Of a DNA stretch of 64,000 bases, positions 18,276-26,138 are shown in pieces. The DNA is from Flavobacteriales bacterium UBA6051. Lineage in GTDB: Bacteria > Bacteroidota > Bacteroidia > Flavobacteriales_D > Crocinitomicaceae. The translations under genes and the position numbers were made by a program. A model generated the notes under the pieces. It was not told the DNA's origin and did no database searches. It saw only the letters and a list, made by a program, of their open reading frames with translations. Position 1 is the first letter of the stretch; the number at the start of each line of letters is the position of its first letter. The stretch is taken from the NCBI GenBank assembly GCA_002427735.1, contig DIYP01000011.1:206915-270914 (forward strand), given 5' to 3'.

Positions 18276-18360
18276 CGATACGAATGCTTATACCATGTCA
18301 TAAATCGGTTAAAATAGTCGGTAGTTAGTCAGTTAGGTAGTAGTTAACATGGTATTTGAG

Positions 18361-18386
18361 AGCCCTTCTTTTGGAAGGGCTTTTTT
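18361..18386 (+). terminator. Intrinsic terminator of the PPC-repeat cargo gene
   Basis: AGCCCTTC-TTTT-GGAAGGGCT is a perfect stem followed by T residues, 85 bp after the stop codon. Confidence 0.85.
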
Positions 18387-18407
18387 GTGCAATAAAAGCT
18401 TAATGAA

Positions 18408-18443
18408 TAAAAAAAGCCTCAAACTAAAGTTCAAGGCTTCTTT
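18408..18443 (-). terminator. Second terminator downstream of tRNA-Pro
   Basis: The minus strand reads AAGCCTTGAAC-TTTA-GTTTGAGGCTT plus T residues. It is a near copy of the tRNA-Pro terminator and follows the repeat unit at 18458-18521. Confidence 0.8.
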
Positions 18444-18457
18444 AAGTCGGGGTGGCA

Positions 18458-18521
18458 GGATTACTTCCCTTTGGTCAGTGCTTTCGTCGCTAAACTCCTT
18501 AGGTCGAACAGTTTCTCATCC
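18458..18521 (-). repeat. tRNA-linked repeat unit (tRNA-Pro copy)
   Basis: A 64-nt unit reading, on the plus strand, GGATTACTTCC ... TGCTTTCGTCGC ... AGGTCGAAC ... TTCTCATCC. On the minus strand it is followed by CTGCCACCCCGA, identical to the real tRNA-Pro 3' end, and preceded by GCAG; together these rebuild the Pro T stem (GCAGGAT/ATCCTGC). It therefore looks like a tRNA-Pro 3' end whose T loop is replaced by a ~55-nt insert. Confidence 0.7.
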
Positions 18522-18530
18522 TGCATAAAT

Positions 18531-18562
18531 GAAAAAAGCCTCAAACAGAAGTTTAAGGCTTT
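18531..18562 (-). terminator. Terminator of tRNA-Pro
   Basis: On the minus strand AAGCCTTAAAC-TTCT-GTTTGAGGCTT is followed by T residues, 3 nt after the tRNA. Confidence 0.85.
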
Positions 18563-18565
18563 AAG

Positions 18566-18640
18566 TCGGGGTGGCAGGATTCGAACCTGCGACCTCCTGC
18601 TCCCAAAGCAGGCGCGATAACCGGGCTACGCTACACCCCG
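18566..18640 (-). tRNA. tRNA-Pro (anticodon TGG)
   Basis: A 75-nt cloverleaf on the minus strand. The acceptor stem is CGGGGTG/CACCCCG with discriminator A. The anticodon stem CCTGC/GCAGG encloses TTTGGGA (anticodon TGG). The T arm is GCAGG-TTCGAAT-CCTGC. CCA is not encoded. Confidence 0.95.
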
Positions 18641-18866
18641 ATATTGTATAAATACAATCCGGTTATTTCAACTTTCGATCAATCACTTTTGATCAAAGGC
18701 GAGTGCAAAAATAAGGATTTGTTTTAATAAACAATCAATTTTTTGACCGATTTTGGTTTTTTTTTGTGCACTTGCTACTTGGGTCTAGATGGGTACAAAT
18801 AGTCGCTTATATCTCAATTACTTACAGGAGTTGTTTGGACCTTGCTCAGCTATGGATGAATCGTGA

Positions 18867-19718
18867 TTATTGTTCGTAAAGGTTGATGCGATTCAATTTT
18901 TCGTGACAACTGTACGAAAGGCTGCGCTGAATTTCGGAAATACATATGTCGTCATAGAACTTTCCGGGGAAGTAAGCAATTGGTTTGATTTCAACCAGGT
19001 CATTTTTGAAAAAGGGAAAGTTACCAGTAAGCATTTGTATATCGGGCTTATCAAGAAGTTCAATGTTGCACATATGGGCACCATTAAGCCATAATTCAAC
19101 TTCTTTTATACGAGCATTGTTGTAATACGCTTTTTCTGATTTAGAAAAGCCGTTGATAATACTCACTTGAAAGTTTCGCATGATAGTATCCTCTTTGGCA
19201 ATAAACTTATCTAATGATTTTTGGTAATTAGCTTCCCAAAACTCCGAGTCATTATAGAATTTGATGGCAATTGTTATGCTATCCTCTTTTTCGAATACAA
19301 AAGTGCTATTGTAGTTTGCATCTAATGCATTTTTAAAAGGATAAGCTGATCCTTGTTTGTCAACACTAACATCAAAACTCAACCACTCGACAAAGGACAT
19401 ATCTGCTTCAGTGCAACAACGCCCCCACATTTTATCACTCCACCGCTCTACGTCATGACTGGAGTGGTAGTATTGGATTATTGTTTTAATTGAAGCACTT
19501 TCATCAAACAAACCAACTTGCTTCATCGCTACTTCATCAATTTCCGCCACATATCTTTCAACAGCCATTGTAACAACAGAATCTGAAGATTGAATTGCTG
19601 AAGCAGCGGTTGATTGAGTTGAAGGGGAGGGGGTGTTTTCCACTTTTGGGGCTTCTTCAGAGCACGCGAACAAGAACCCAAGATGTAGTGCAAATAAAAG
19701 ATAAAGTGACTTTTTCAT
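18867..19718 (-). CDS. Lipoprotein with NADase-type glycan-binding-like C-terminal domain
   Basis: A 283-aa lipoprotein (lipobox LFAC, Cys19). A Ser/Thr/Pro-rich linker (residues ~22-45) is followed by an unrecognised region with a CC pair (GRCCTEADMSF). The C-terminal ~140 residues have the layout of the discoidin-like domain called NADase-type glycan-binding: IKEVELWLNG, then IELLDKPDIQML, then LVEIKPIAYFPGKFYDDICI with SEIQ at the end. That domain is usually found in secreted or surface proteins and may bind glycans. No enzyme domain is visible. It is probably an outer-membrane lipoprotein that binds carbohydrate; this is inferred from the domain only. Confidence 0.55.
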   Translation of the reverse strand: MKKSLYLLFALHLGFLFACSEEAPKVENTPSPSTQSTAASAIQSSDSVVTMAVERYVAEIDEVAMKQVGLFDESASIKTIIQYYHSSHDVERWSDKMWGRCCTEADMSFVEWLSFDVSVDKQGSAYPFKNALDANYNSTFVFEKEDSITIAIKFYNDSEFWEANYQKSLDKFIAKEDTIMRNFQVSIINGFSKSEKAYYNNARIKEVELWLNGAHMCNIELLDKPDIQMLTGNFPFFKNDLVEIKPIAYFPGKFYDDICISEIQRSLSYSCHEKLNRINLYEQ

Positions 19719-19782
19719 TTAACGTTGAATATACGGTAAAAATGAAGAAGATAAGTATAAACCTACTCTTGCCTTGCTCGAA

Positions 19783-20745
19783 TCAATTCGCAGCTCTTTC
19801 CAGTCGATCATTAATAGACTTTCCTAGATCTGTATCTGGAAGTCTTTCAGCGATAATAATGTCAAGACCTTCATTGTCAAGTAGGTGTAGCGATTCATAC
19901 AGTCGAGCAGCGGCTTCCTTGAAATCACCTTCTTTGGATAAAACGATATTGCTCTTTATCGAAGGTTGTGAGATTTCTTTAGAAAATGAAAGAACACCAA
20001 TCTTTTTGTTCTTATGCTTTGCCAACAATGCATCTACTGAATCCGTGAGATACAATTTTGTTCGAGGAGCATAGTGCTTTGCCAACATGCCTGGTGCATC
20101 TGGAGCACTTTCTTTTTTGTTCCGTACTGAGATCTTTCCAACTACTTTTTCTATGTCTTCAACAGAGATCGCGCCCAATCGATAGAGTACAGGTTCATCA
20201 TCTTCAAACCCAACAATAGTCGATTCAATACCGTTTTCACAAGGACCGCCCTGAAGAACCATTTGAAGCGTATCGGAGAAATATGCTTCAACATGCTCTG
20301 CACTGGTAGGACTGATTCGATTGAAGGGATTAGCGCTCGGTGCAGCCAGTGGGAAGTCCAACTTCGACAACAGTTCGCGCGTAACAGGGTGATTGGGCAT
20401 TCTTATTCCAACAGTACTTTTTCCCGCAGTAACTACATCAGGTATAACTTCTGATTTTTCAAGAACCAAAGTAAGTGATCCCGGCCAAAAAGTTTGTGCC
20501 AGTCGTTTAGCCTTTTCAGGTATGATTTTGGCAATCTTGTCTAGCTGATCAATGGAATGAATATGAACTATAAGTGGGTTAAACAGTGGTCGCTGTTTGA
20601 CTTCAAATATTTTACGAATCGCCTCTTCACTGTATATATTTCCTGCTAATCCATAAACGGTTTCCGTAGGAATTGCAACGAGATCGTTGTTCCTTAAAAT
20701 GGCTACAGCCTTTTCAATATTGGAAGAAATAATGCCCTTATCCAT
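19783..20745 (-). CDS. tsaC: L-threonylcarbamoyladenylate synthase (Sua5 type)
   Basis: A 320-aa cytoplasmic enzyme that makes threonylcarbamoyl-AMP from threonine, bicarbonate and ATP, the first step of tRNA t6A37 modification. The YrdC domain spans ~10-200, with PTETVYGLAGN near residue 28, KQRP/NPLIVHI, SLTLVLEKS and APSANPFNRISPT. The C-terminal Sua5 domain (~215-320; PGMLAKHYAPRTKLYL) makes it the longer Sua5 form rather than short TsaC. The partner enzyme TsaD lies 32 kb away at 52927. No cotranscribed neighbour is evident. Confidence 0.92.
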   Translation of the reverse strand: MDKGIISSNIEKAVAILRNNDLVAIPTETVYGLAGNIYSEEAIRKIFEVKQRPLFNPLIVHIHSIDQLDKIAKIIPEKAKRLAQTFWPGSLTLVLEKSEVIPDVVTAGKSTVGIRMPNHPVTRELLSKLDFPLAAPSANPFNRISPTSAEHVEAYFSDTLQMVLQGGPCENGIESTIVGFEDDEPVLYRLGAISVEDIEKVVGKISVRNKKESAPDAPGMLAKHYAPRTKLYLTDSVDALLAKHKNKKIGVLSFSKEISQPSIKSNIVLSKEGDFKEAAARLYESLHLLDNEGLDIIIAERLPDTDLGKSINDRLERAAN

Positions 20746-20816
20746 TCGTACATTGACTTCCAGTATTAAGTAGGAAGCGGGTGCAAAGATAAGGTATAAT
20801 TTACTTCATTAGTGCA

Positions 20817-21407
20817 CTATCCTTTTATCCAGGAACCGACCATCTTTCGAATTATTTGGTCTTCGGATTTCACTTTAATCTCAATAAAAACAGTTTCTTT
20901 TGAGTCTATCGATTCTATGTATTCAAGAACGGACTGTGAAAGTGTGTTCCCGTCGCCTGAAAAGGTAATTTCCTGATGGCTGAAATTCCATCCTACAACG
21001 TCAAATGCGAAATTGAGTTGTGTTCCCGGAGCATATTTTACTTGAATTTCATTTGAATTGGAAGTATTCATTCCAGACATTTCGTCTCCCCAGTAGAGAG
21101 AGGGCTGAGGTAAGTTTTTAATTGAAAAGTCTCGACTATTCACTACGCTTCCATTTGAAATAAACAGGATTTTAGCGTACTTCTCTTTTGACTTGGTTCG
21201 TACCGTATAGGCATTCTCATCAGACTTCTGAATATTACAGTTAACCGTCTCGATTTCATATTGGTCAACATCGATATCATTGAATGCCACCGTATTCTCA
21301 AACCCTCGATAGATGATTGCCTCCGTTTTGCTTGGTTCTATGTCAGATGTCTGTGAAAAGGCGCCTGAGCTTAAAAGCATTAATCCTGAAAATAGTAAGT
21401 AATTCAT
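20817..21407 (-). CDS. Orphan secreted protein resembling the GldM C-terminal domains
   Basis: A 196-aa protein with a signal peptide (ending GAFSQ) and no membrane helix afterwards. The mature sequence resembles the last two periplasmic domains of GldM/PorM, the T9SS and gliding motor shaft. AIIYRGFENTVAF corresponds to their IYYRGxxN start, SRDFSIKNLPQPSLYWGDEM to the FRVKxxPxP segment, and TVFIEIKVKSEDQIIRKM to the final strands. A full GldM would add an N-terminal helix and two more domains. This could be a free tip-domain protein that binds T9SS components; function is inference. Confidence 0.55.
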   Translation of the reverse strand: MNYLLFSGLMLLSSGAFSQTSDIEPSKTEAIIYRGFENTVAFNDIDVDQYEIETVNCNIQKSDENAYTVRTKSKEKYAKILFISNGSVVNSRDFSIKNLPQPSLYWGDEMSGMNTSNSNEIQVKYAPGTQLNFAFDVVGWNFSHQEITFSGDGNTLSQSVLEYIESIDSKETVFIEIKVKSEDQIIRKMVGSWIKG

Positions 21408-21585
21408 ATGTCTAAATTTAGTGAGTTAATAATTGTTGTAGTTTCTTTTCAATACTTAGAATCCGAAGAATTGAAAAAGTAACAGCTCGTATGGGGCAAA
21501 GCCTTCTTCTGTGATTGTCAACTATTGAGACTTCCAACCATTCTTTTCATCCGACCGTTTGAATTTATGTCTAACCTACACAACT

Positions 21586-22764
21586 ATGAAAAGTCTATCT
21601 ACAATCATTGCGTCATTCGCCCTTCTATTTTCTTGCTCACACTTATTAGCTCAAGATACATTAAAGACCTTTATTTTCGGGCATAGCCTTATTAACCATG
21701 AATTCCAAGTGAATATAACGCCCAGTCAAGAAACTTCGGTTCCTCATTGGTTCCATTTTTTGGCAGAGGAAGCTGGTTATGAATATGCCGTAAGTGGACA
21801 GTATGGATTTATTCCACAACACGCTAATCTTCCACCAATCGCTCAATGGGTATTTGATTCGGTCGCATCAGCATGGGATTCAGATAATTACCCATTTAGT
21901 CAGGCAGATTTTGACAATATTCTGATTACTCCTGGTAATTTCATTCAATGGCAAGGACCGTCTGTTGATTATTTCAATGATACACAATCACCACTTGATT
22001 ATACATCGCAGATTTTTAATTGGGTGAATCAGCAAGAGGATTCGATGACTTTCTATGTTTATGAAAACTGGCCGGATATGGCACCATATCTTTCTCAAGG
22101 TTTTCCACCATCCCAGCAGGAATGGCAGAATTACAATGATTATCTGAATGGCGATTTCCATGATTGGTTCCTAGAATATCATGACTCTTTGATCTTGGCT
22201 CATCCGGATCACTGTGTCCGAATGATTCCTGTTGGACCAGTAATCAGTGATTTACTTATGCAAGCTCCTTTTGATCAAATCGCAATTGATACATTATATG
22301 AGGATGATGCACCTCATGGAAGACCAACGGTGTACTTTTTAGCGGCTTTAGCAACTTATATGGCCATGTATGAAGAACCTGCCCCGTCATCTTATCAGGT
22401 GCCAGACATTATTGACCCCATTGTTGCGAGCAACTATCAGCAGGCCGTTGATTTTATCTGGAATGCGCTGTTGAACTTTGACGATCTTTCACCGGAAAAT
22501 CGTGTGTTTTGCGAAGATGTCACAGCATCCATTGAAAAAAATGAATCGACTATTCGGATCTATCCGAATCCTATGGAAACAGTTTTGAATATCGTTTCTT
22601 CTGCTCCTGTTTCGAAGTATGAGATGGTCGACGCATTTGGCAGATCGGTACTGCAAGGTAATCAAAGCCTTATCGACGTTTCCTCACTGCCTTCTGGGGT
22701 CTATTTGTGTAAGGTAACCCTTGAGAATGGTCAGGCCTTTATCGAGAAGGTGTTCAAGCAGTAA
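21586..22764 (+). CDS. SGNH-hydrolase-like T9SS cargo protein
   Basis: A 392-aa secreted protein. The start at 21586 gives a clean signal peptide (MKSLSTIIASFALLFSCSHL, cleaved after LLAQ); the longer frame uses a TTG further upstream. TLKTFIFGHSLINHEF at the start of the mature part has a G-H-S motif, and EDDAPHGRPTVYFLAALATY near residue 245 offers an Asp-x-x-His pair. Together they resemble the catalytic blocks of SGNH-type esterases, though classical GDSL is not kept. The last ~75 residues (IRIYPNPMETVLNIV to FKQ) are a T9SS type A sorting domain. A carbohydrate esterase-like role is possible but unproven. Confidence 0.65.
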   Translation: MKSLSTIIASFALLFSCSHLLAQDTLKTFIFGHSLINHEFQVNITPSQETSVPHWFHFLAEEAGYEYAVSGQYGFIPQHANLPPIAQWVFDSVASAWDSDNYPFSQADFDNILITPGNFIQWQGPSVDYFNDTQSPLDYTSQIFNWVNQQEDSMTFYVYENWPDMAPYLSQGFPPSQQEWQNYNDYLNGDFHDWFLEYHDSLILAHPDHCVRMIPVGPVISDLLMQAPFDQIAIDTLYEDDAPHGRPTVYFLAALATYMAMYEEPAPSSYQVPDIIDPIVASNYQQAVDFIWNALLNFDDLSPENRVFCEDVTASIEKNESTIRIYPNPMETVLNIVSSAPVSKYEMVDAFGRSVLQGNQSLIDVSSLPSGVYLCKVTLENGQAFIEKVFKQ

Positions 22765-22795
22765 CGAATAATATCGGAACACTTATCTGCGCACT

Positions 22796-24013
22796 TTAAA
22801 GCGCATAAGCTCTTTGAACCGGCCATTCGTCGTCGTATCCTTTTTCTAAGTTTAATGATGCTACTTCATCATCAGTAGCGAGACAATTGTCAAGAAGTGT
22901 TGTTATTAACTCTTGATCCATATCTTGACCGATGAAAACAATTTCATTCTTTCGATCCCCGAATGTGGTATGCCAGTCAGACTCGATAATTTCTTGATTC
23001 TCGACAAATGCGAAGTATTGGCTTCTACTTTCAAAAGGCATACTGCTCCACCATACTCCGGCACTGTCCGCTTTTAATGATCCACCAGCTTGTCCCCAAA
23101 CGAGTGCCTGTCCCGGACGAGATGCCAGCCAAAACATTCCTTTACTTCGGATAACATTATCAGGGAAACGGAGTCTGACAAAATCCCAGAATCGAGCTGG
23201 GTCAAAAGGTTTACGAGATCGGTATACGAAAGAACCAATTCCGTATTCTTCTGTTTCCGGAGTGTGTTCTTCTTTGTTTAATTCTTCAATCCAACCAGCA
23301 CTTTGCTCTGCTTCTTCAAAGTCGAACATCCCCGTATTAAGAATCTCATTCGGACTTACTTTACTATATGTAGATTCAATAATTTTCGCAGAAGGATTTA
23401 GTTTGTTAATGGCCGCTTTCAGCACTCCAAGATCATCTTCAGAAACCAGATCAGTTTTATTGAGAATAATGACATTGGCGAATTCAATTTGATCCGTAAG
23501 CAAGTTCACAATAGTTCTATGATCTCCTTCGATATCGGTCATATCTCTATCCATTAACGTTTCTGGACTACCGAAGTCTTTGAAGAAATTAAATGCGTCA
23601 ACAACGGTTACCATCGTATCTACATAACTGAACTGTGAAAGGTCTATTCCATTTTCTTCATCCACAAACGTAAATGTCTGCGCTACAGGAATAGGTTCAC
23701 TGATTCCTGTACTTTCGATCAGCAAATAATCGAAACGATTTTCTTTGGCCAATCGCTCCACTTCAACCATAAGATCTTCTCTCAGGGTGCAGCAAATGCA
23801 TCCATTACTCATCTCTACAAGTTTCTCTTCAGTGCGAGAAAGGACGTTCTCATTCTTAACAAGATCCGCATCAATATTTACTTCGCTCATGTCATTGACA
23901 ATCACTGCCACTTTTAATCCCTCTTTGTTGTGCAAGACATGATTTAGGAGTGTTGTTTTTCCGGCGCCTAAGAAACCGCTTAGAACTGTTACAGGAAGTC
24001 TATTTGTCATCAT
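22796..24013 (-). CDS. COG0523 GTP-binding metallochaperone (ZigA-like)
   Basis: A 405-aa P-loop GTPase. It has Walker A GFLGAGKTT (residues 13-21), the COG0523 metal-binding motif GCICC (Cys72, Cys74, Cys75), NKTDL for guanine recognition, and a C-terminal CobW-type domain (FDPARFWDFVRLRFP). In this family, zinc-repressed members help load scarce zinc onto client enzymes. The setting supports that: it lies in a run with DUF1826, folE and a merC-like gene, divergent from a Zur regulator. Its start overlaps the preceding 63-aa gene by one base (TAATG). The client is not shown; FolE in the same cluster is an attractive candidate. Confidence 0.85.
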   Translation of the reverse strand: MMTNRLPVTVLSGFLGAGKTTLLNHVLHNKEGLKVAVIVNDMSEVNIDADLVKNENVLSRTEEKLVEMSNGCICCTLREDLMVEVERLAKENRFDYLLIESTGISEPIPVAQTFTFVDEENGIDLSQFSYVDTMVTVVDAFNFFKDFGSPETLMDRDMTDIEGDHRTIVNLLTDQIEFANVIILNKTDLVSEDDLGVLKAAINKLNPSAKIIESTYSKVSPNEILNTGMFDFEEAEQSAGWIEELNKEEHTPETEEYGIGSFVYRSRKPFDPARFWDFVRLRFPDNVIRSKGMFWLASRPGQALVWGQAGGSLKADSAGVWWSSMPFESRSQYFAFVENQEIIESDWHTTFGDRKNEIVFIGQDMDQELITTLLDNCLATDDEVASLNLEKGYDDEWPVQRAYAL

Positions 24014-24204
24014 TAAATTCTTTTATACCAGTTGATAATATTTGCTAAGTGTTGCTCGCCGTACATCTCAATGAATTTTTGCGTTTCAGCGTGCTCTTGA
24101 TTTTCGTAAATAGCAAGTCTCTGTTGCGCAAACTCTGGCGTTAGGTTGATTTTGCAATCATTGGTAATACAGTTCACCCATTGTTCAAAAGATTGAGGAA
24201 TCAT
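24013..24204 (-). CDS. 63-aa conserved-looking protein of the zinc cluster
   Basis: A small soluble protein (SFEQWVNCITNDCKINLTPE, then FAQQRLAIYENQ, FIEMYGEQHLANIINWYKRI). It has two Cys residues (C12, C17) and several His and Glu but no classical zinc finger. It is held between DUF1826 (10-bp gap) and the COG0523 GTPase (1-base overlap), so it is almost surely translated. I do not recognise the family. A role in zinc-limitation response, perhaps as an adaptor of the GTPase, is inferred from position only. Confidence 0.7.
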   Translation of the reverse strand: MIPQSFEQWVNCITNDCKINLTPEFAQQRLAIYENQEHAETQKFIEMYGEQHLANIINWYKRI

Positions 24205-24214
24205 GTAAGTGAGT

Positions 24215-24850
24215 TTAGTAAATTAAAAAATCGTTTGTATCAATTCGAAGCAAAAGTCGACGGTTTCCGTTTTCTTCAATGCTCGGACTCCGATGAACGG
24301 CAGCTCTGGTATTTTCCTTAGGGTATATAGCACCTTTGAGTAGAACTATGGAGCCTGTTTCGGCTTGTTTTATCTTACTCTCATCTTTAATAATACATCC
24401 ATCTTCTTCAAGCGCGTTTAGCGCATTTCGATCTATATTATCTTCGGTGAGCCAAAGAGTGCCCGGACCTGCATATGTGCACAATAATCGTAAATCATTA
24501 ATGTCTGTATGGAATTTACGGCACATATCCGAATCTACAACTGACAGAAGCACGCGAAAAGAATCAGAATCCGTTACCTTACCAAAGCGGCGAATGATCG
24601 ATTCAAAGTCTTGGTAAATAGCATTGTATGAATTTTTACCCAGCAAGTTTTTTAGTTCGGCTAGTATAGTCTGTATATCTCCGCTTGACCTGAACTCAAA
24701 ACCTTCATTCAAAAGGGCTGAAATGTTCTCTTGAAGATGGTGAATATTTCTGTTTTGAATGACAATATTTACATCACTTTGATGAATTGAATTCAAAATA
24801 TCAGGAGTCTGCCCGATTTGCCAATTCTTTACTGCTATTTCTTGTTCCAT
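24215..24850 (-). CDS. DUF1826 protein
   Basis: A 211-aa cytoplasmic protein of the DUF1826 family. The recognisable C-terminal half has CRKFHTDINDLRLLCTYAGP, GTLWLTEDN and AAVHRSPSIEENGNRRLLLR. The conserved HxD and late His residues suggest a cupin-like or 2-oxoglutarate-oxygenase-like metal site, but that is inference. DUF1826 genes are known to occur in Zur-controlled clusters with COG0523 GTPases, as here. A 156-bp gap with two strong inverted repeats separates it from folE upstream. Confidence 0.8.
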   Translation of the reverse strand: MEQEIAVKNWQIGQTPDILNSIHQSDVNIVIQNRNIHHLQENISALLNEGFEFRSSGDIQTILAELKNLLGKNSYNAIYQDFESIIRRFGKVTDSDSFRVLLSVVDSDMCRKFHTDINDLRLLCTYAGPGTLWLTEDNIDRNALNALEEDGCIIKDESKIKQAETGSIVLLKGAIYPKENTRAAVHRSPSIEENGNRRLLLRIDTNDFLIY

Positions 24851-24871
24851 TTGTTTCTAATCTTTTTTAGA

Positions 24872-24901
24872 GTAGCGCCTCACAGTGAGGTGAGGCGCTA
24901 C
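24872..24901. promoter_or_regulatory. Perfect 12-bp inverted repeat between folE and DUF1826
   Basis: GTAGCGCCTCAC-AGTGAG-GTGAGGCGCTAC. The hairpin is very stable, but the minus strand (direction of the genes) continues TCTAAAAAAG with no U-run. A simple intrinsic terminator is therefore unlikely; an RNA-processing or leader structure fits better. Confidence 0.6.
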
Positions 24902-24915
24902 GTGCACTAAAACTA

Positions 24916-24939
24916 TTGACGATGAAACCAAATCGTCAA
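24916..24939. promoter_or_regulatory. Inverted repeat TTGACGAT-N8-ATCGTCAA
   Basis: A perfect 8-bp palindrome arm with an 8-nt centre, 14 bp from the neighbouring hairpin. It could be a protein-binding operator for an internal promoter of DUF1826 or a second RNA stem. Confidence 0.45.
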
Positions 24940-25006
24940 CTTGCTACCTAACCTATCATCGTTAAAGTCTTTTTCTCTTTGTAACTTACTTTGTTTCAAT
25001 ACGCTG

Positions 25007-25657
25007 TTATTCAATTAAGCGGAAGAATTCATTTCTGCGTTCAATATCATTGAATACTCCTCCGAATTCAATGGTCGTGGTTGAGCTATCTTTGTCTTTT
25101 ATGCCTCTTGACGAAACGCATAAGTGCTTTCCATGCACAACTACTATAACATCATCTGTACCCAAAATTTCCTGCAAGTCTGCTAAAATCTGCAGGCATA
25201 ATCTTTCTTGAACCTGCGGACGATGCGCATAATAGTCCACCAGTCGATTAATTTTGGATAACCCGATAACTCGGTCTTTTGGGATATAGCCTATATGTGC
25301 ATGTCCCGTTATTGGTAGGAAGTGATGCTCACATGCAGAGTCAATGTTAATGTTCTGTTCAACAAGTAACTTGCTGTAGCCATACTTATTCTCAAATGTT
25401 GATATTTTCGGCTTATTAGCTGGGTTCAGACCGTAAAACAACTCTTTCACATACATTTTTGCAAAGCGATGAGGTGTACCAGAGAGACTATCATCTGATA
25501 AGTCTAAGCCAAGAATATCCATGATAGAACCAAAATGTGCTTCAATTTCTTGAATCTTCATTTCGTCAGATTTCTCAAAGGCATCTAGTCTTAGGGGAGT
25601 TTCAACACTTGTCCCTATGTGGTCATCGCCAATAATATCTATTCTATTGTCTAGCAT
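25007..25657 (-). CDS. folE: GTP cyclohydrolase I
   Basis: A 216-aa enzyme that converts GTP to 7,8-dihydroneopterin triphosphate, the first step of folate or pterin synthesis. Visible features: TPHRFAKMYVKELFYGL, the zinc ligands Cys109 and His112 (SACEHHFLP) and Cys180 (HGKHLCVSSRG), and the GTP-binding part RPQVQERLCLQ. The length is normal for the FolE family. It lies 7 bp after the MerC-like gene in a Zur-linked cluster. A zinc-dependent enzyme cotranscribed with a zinc metallochaperone suggests protection of folate synthesis during zinc shortage. Confidence 0.93.
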   Translation of the reverse strand: MLDNRIDIIGDDHIGTSVETPLRLDAFEKSDEMKIQEIEAHFGSIMDILGLDLSDDSLSGTPHRFAKMYVKELFYGLNPANKPKISTFENKYGYSKLLVEQNINIDSACEHHFLPITGHAHIGYIPKDRVIGLSKINRLVDYYAHRPQVQERLCLQILADLQEILGTDDVIVVVHGKHLCVSSRGIKDKDSSTTTIEFGGVFNDIERRNEFFRLIE

Positions 25658-25664
25658 GTACTAT

Positions 25665-26078
25665 TTATTGGTTTGTGCAACATTCTTCTTCTTCTTTACA
25701 CATACAATACTTTCTATTGTATATGTGCAAGCCGATGAGTAATAATGCCGGTAAATACCCCAATGTTTGTGGAATTCTGATTCCATCAATGCGCTCATTG
25801 ACAATGACTGCAACCAGCAATAGCCATGAAGCCCAAAGGGCCAATTTCATCCAGTTTTTGCTTGTTTTTTGCGTGGACCAAAGAATGGCTAAAAAGGAGA
25901 TACTTAAAAAGAAGTAGTCCAAAACTAACCACCAACTTGGAACTCCAGCTTCCGCACTACAGCATGTTTCTGTACACGCTTGGATTACAAAAATAAAGGG
26001 GGTAACAAAACAGTGTATCAAGCAAAGTGTACTTGCTATGGCGCCAAGCGCATCCGATTTTTTTGTTAATGCAAACAT
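25665..26078 (-). CDS. MerC-domain membrane protein
   Basis: A 137-aa inner-membrane protein with four hydrophobic segments. It begins with ALGAIASTLCLIHCFVTP, the MerC-type Cys pair (Cys19, Cys23) in the first helix. It ends in a Cys-rich cytoplasmic tail (YCMCKEEEECC), a probable metal-binding site. MerC proteins transport mercury, but Bacteroidota members near zur and COG0523 genes are more likely to handle zinc or another transition metal. It is the first gene of the minus-strand zinc cluster, behind a well-formed promoter overlapping two candidate Zur sites. Confidence 0.8.
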   Translation of the reverse strand: MFALTKKSDALGAIASTLCLIHCFVTPFIFVIQACTETCCSAEAGVPSWWLVLDYFFLSISFLAILWSTQKTSKNWMKLALWASWLLLVAVIVNERIDGIRIPQTLGYLPALLLIGLHIYNRKYCMCKEEEECCTNQ

Positions 26079-26088
26079 AGATTATGAG

Positions 26089-26110
26089 TTGTTATCGCAA
26101 CTTAGTTGCA
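26089..26110. promoter_or_regulatory. Candidate Zur operator 1
   Basis: TTGTTATCGCAAC-TTAGT-TGCA, containing the palindrome GCAAC-TTA-GTTGC. It matches operator 2 at 17 of 22 positions. It overlaps the -7 box of the merC promoter. Confidence 0.65.
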
Positions 26111-26138
26111 AAACTACATAAAAAGCTTGTTATTGCAA
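26109..26138 (-). promoter_or_regulatory. Promoter of the merC-folE zinc cluster
   Basis: On the minus strand: TTG (26136-26138), a 19-nt spacer, TAGTTTTG (26109-26116). This is an exact Bacteroidota consensus. The -33 box falls in Zur site 2 and the -7 box touches site 1, so a bound dimer at either would block it. It lies about 30 bp upstream of the merC-like start. Confidence 0.7.

Larger units (their letters stand above)
18276..18866. other. Intergenic block with tRNA-Pro and a repeat unit
   Basis: This 591-bp gap holds, left to right, the plus-strand terminator of the cargo gene, a minus-strand terminator, a tRNA-linked repeat unit, the tRNA-Pro terminator and tRNA-Pro. The last ~220 bp before the lipoprotein stop show no gene or clear site. 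Confidence 0.7.

Noticed and set aside
24872..24901. Intrinsic terminator of folE
   Set aside because: The stem is strong but neither strand has a U-run directly after it, and downstream genes of the zinc cluster appear to need transcription through or from this gap.
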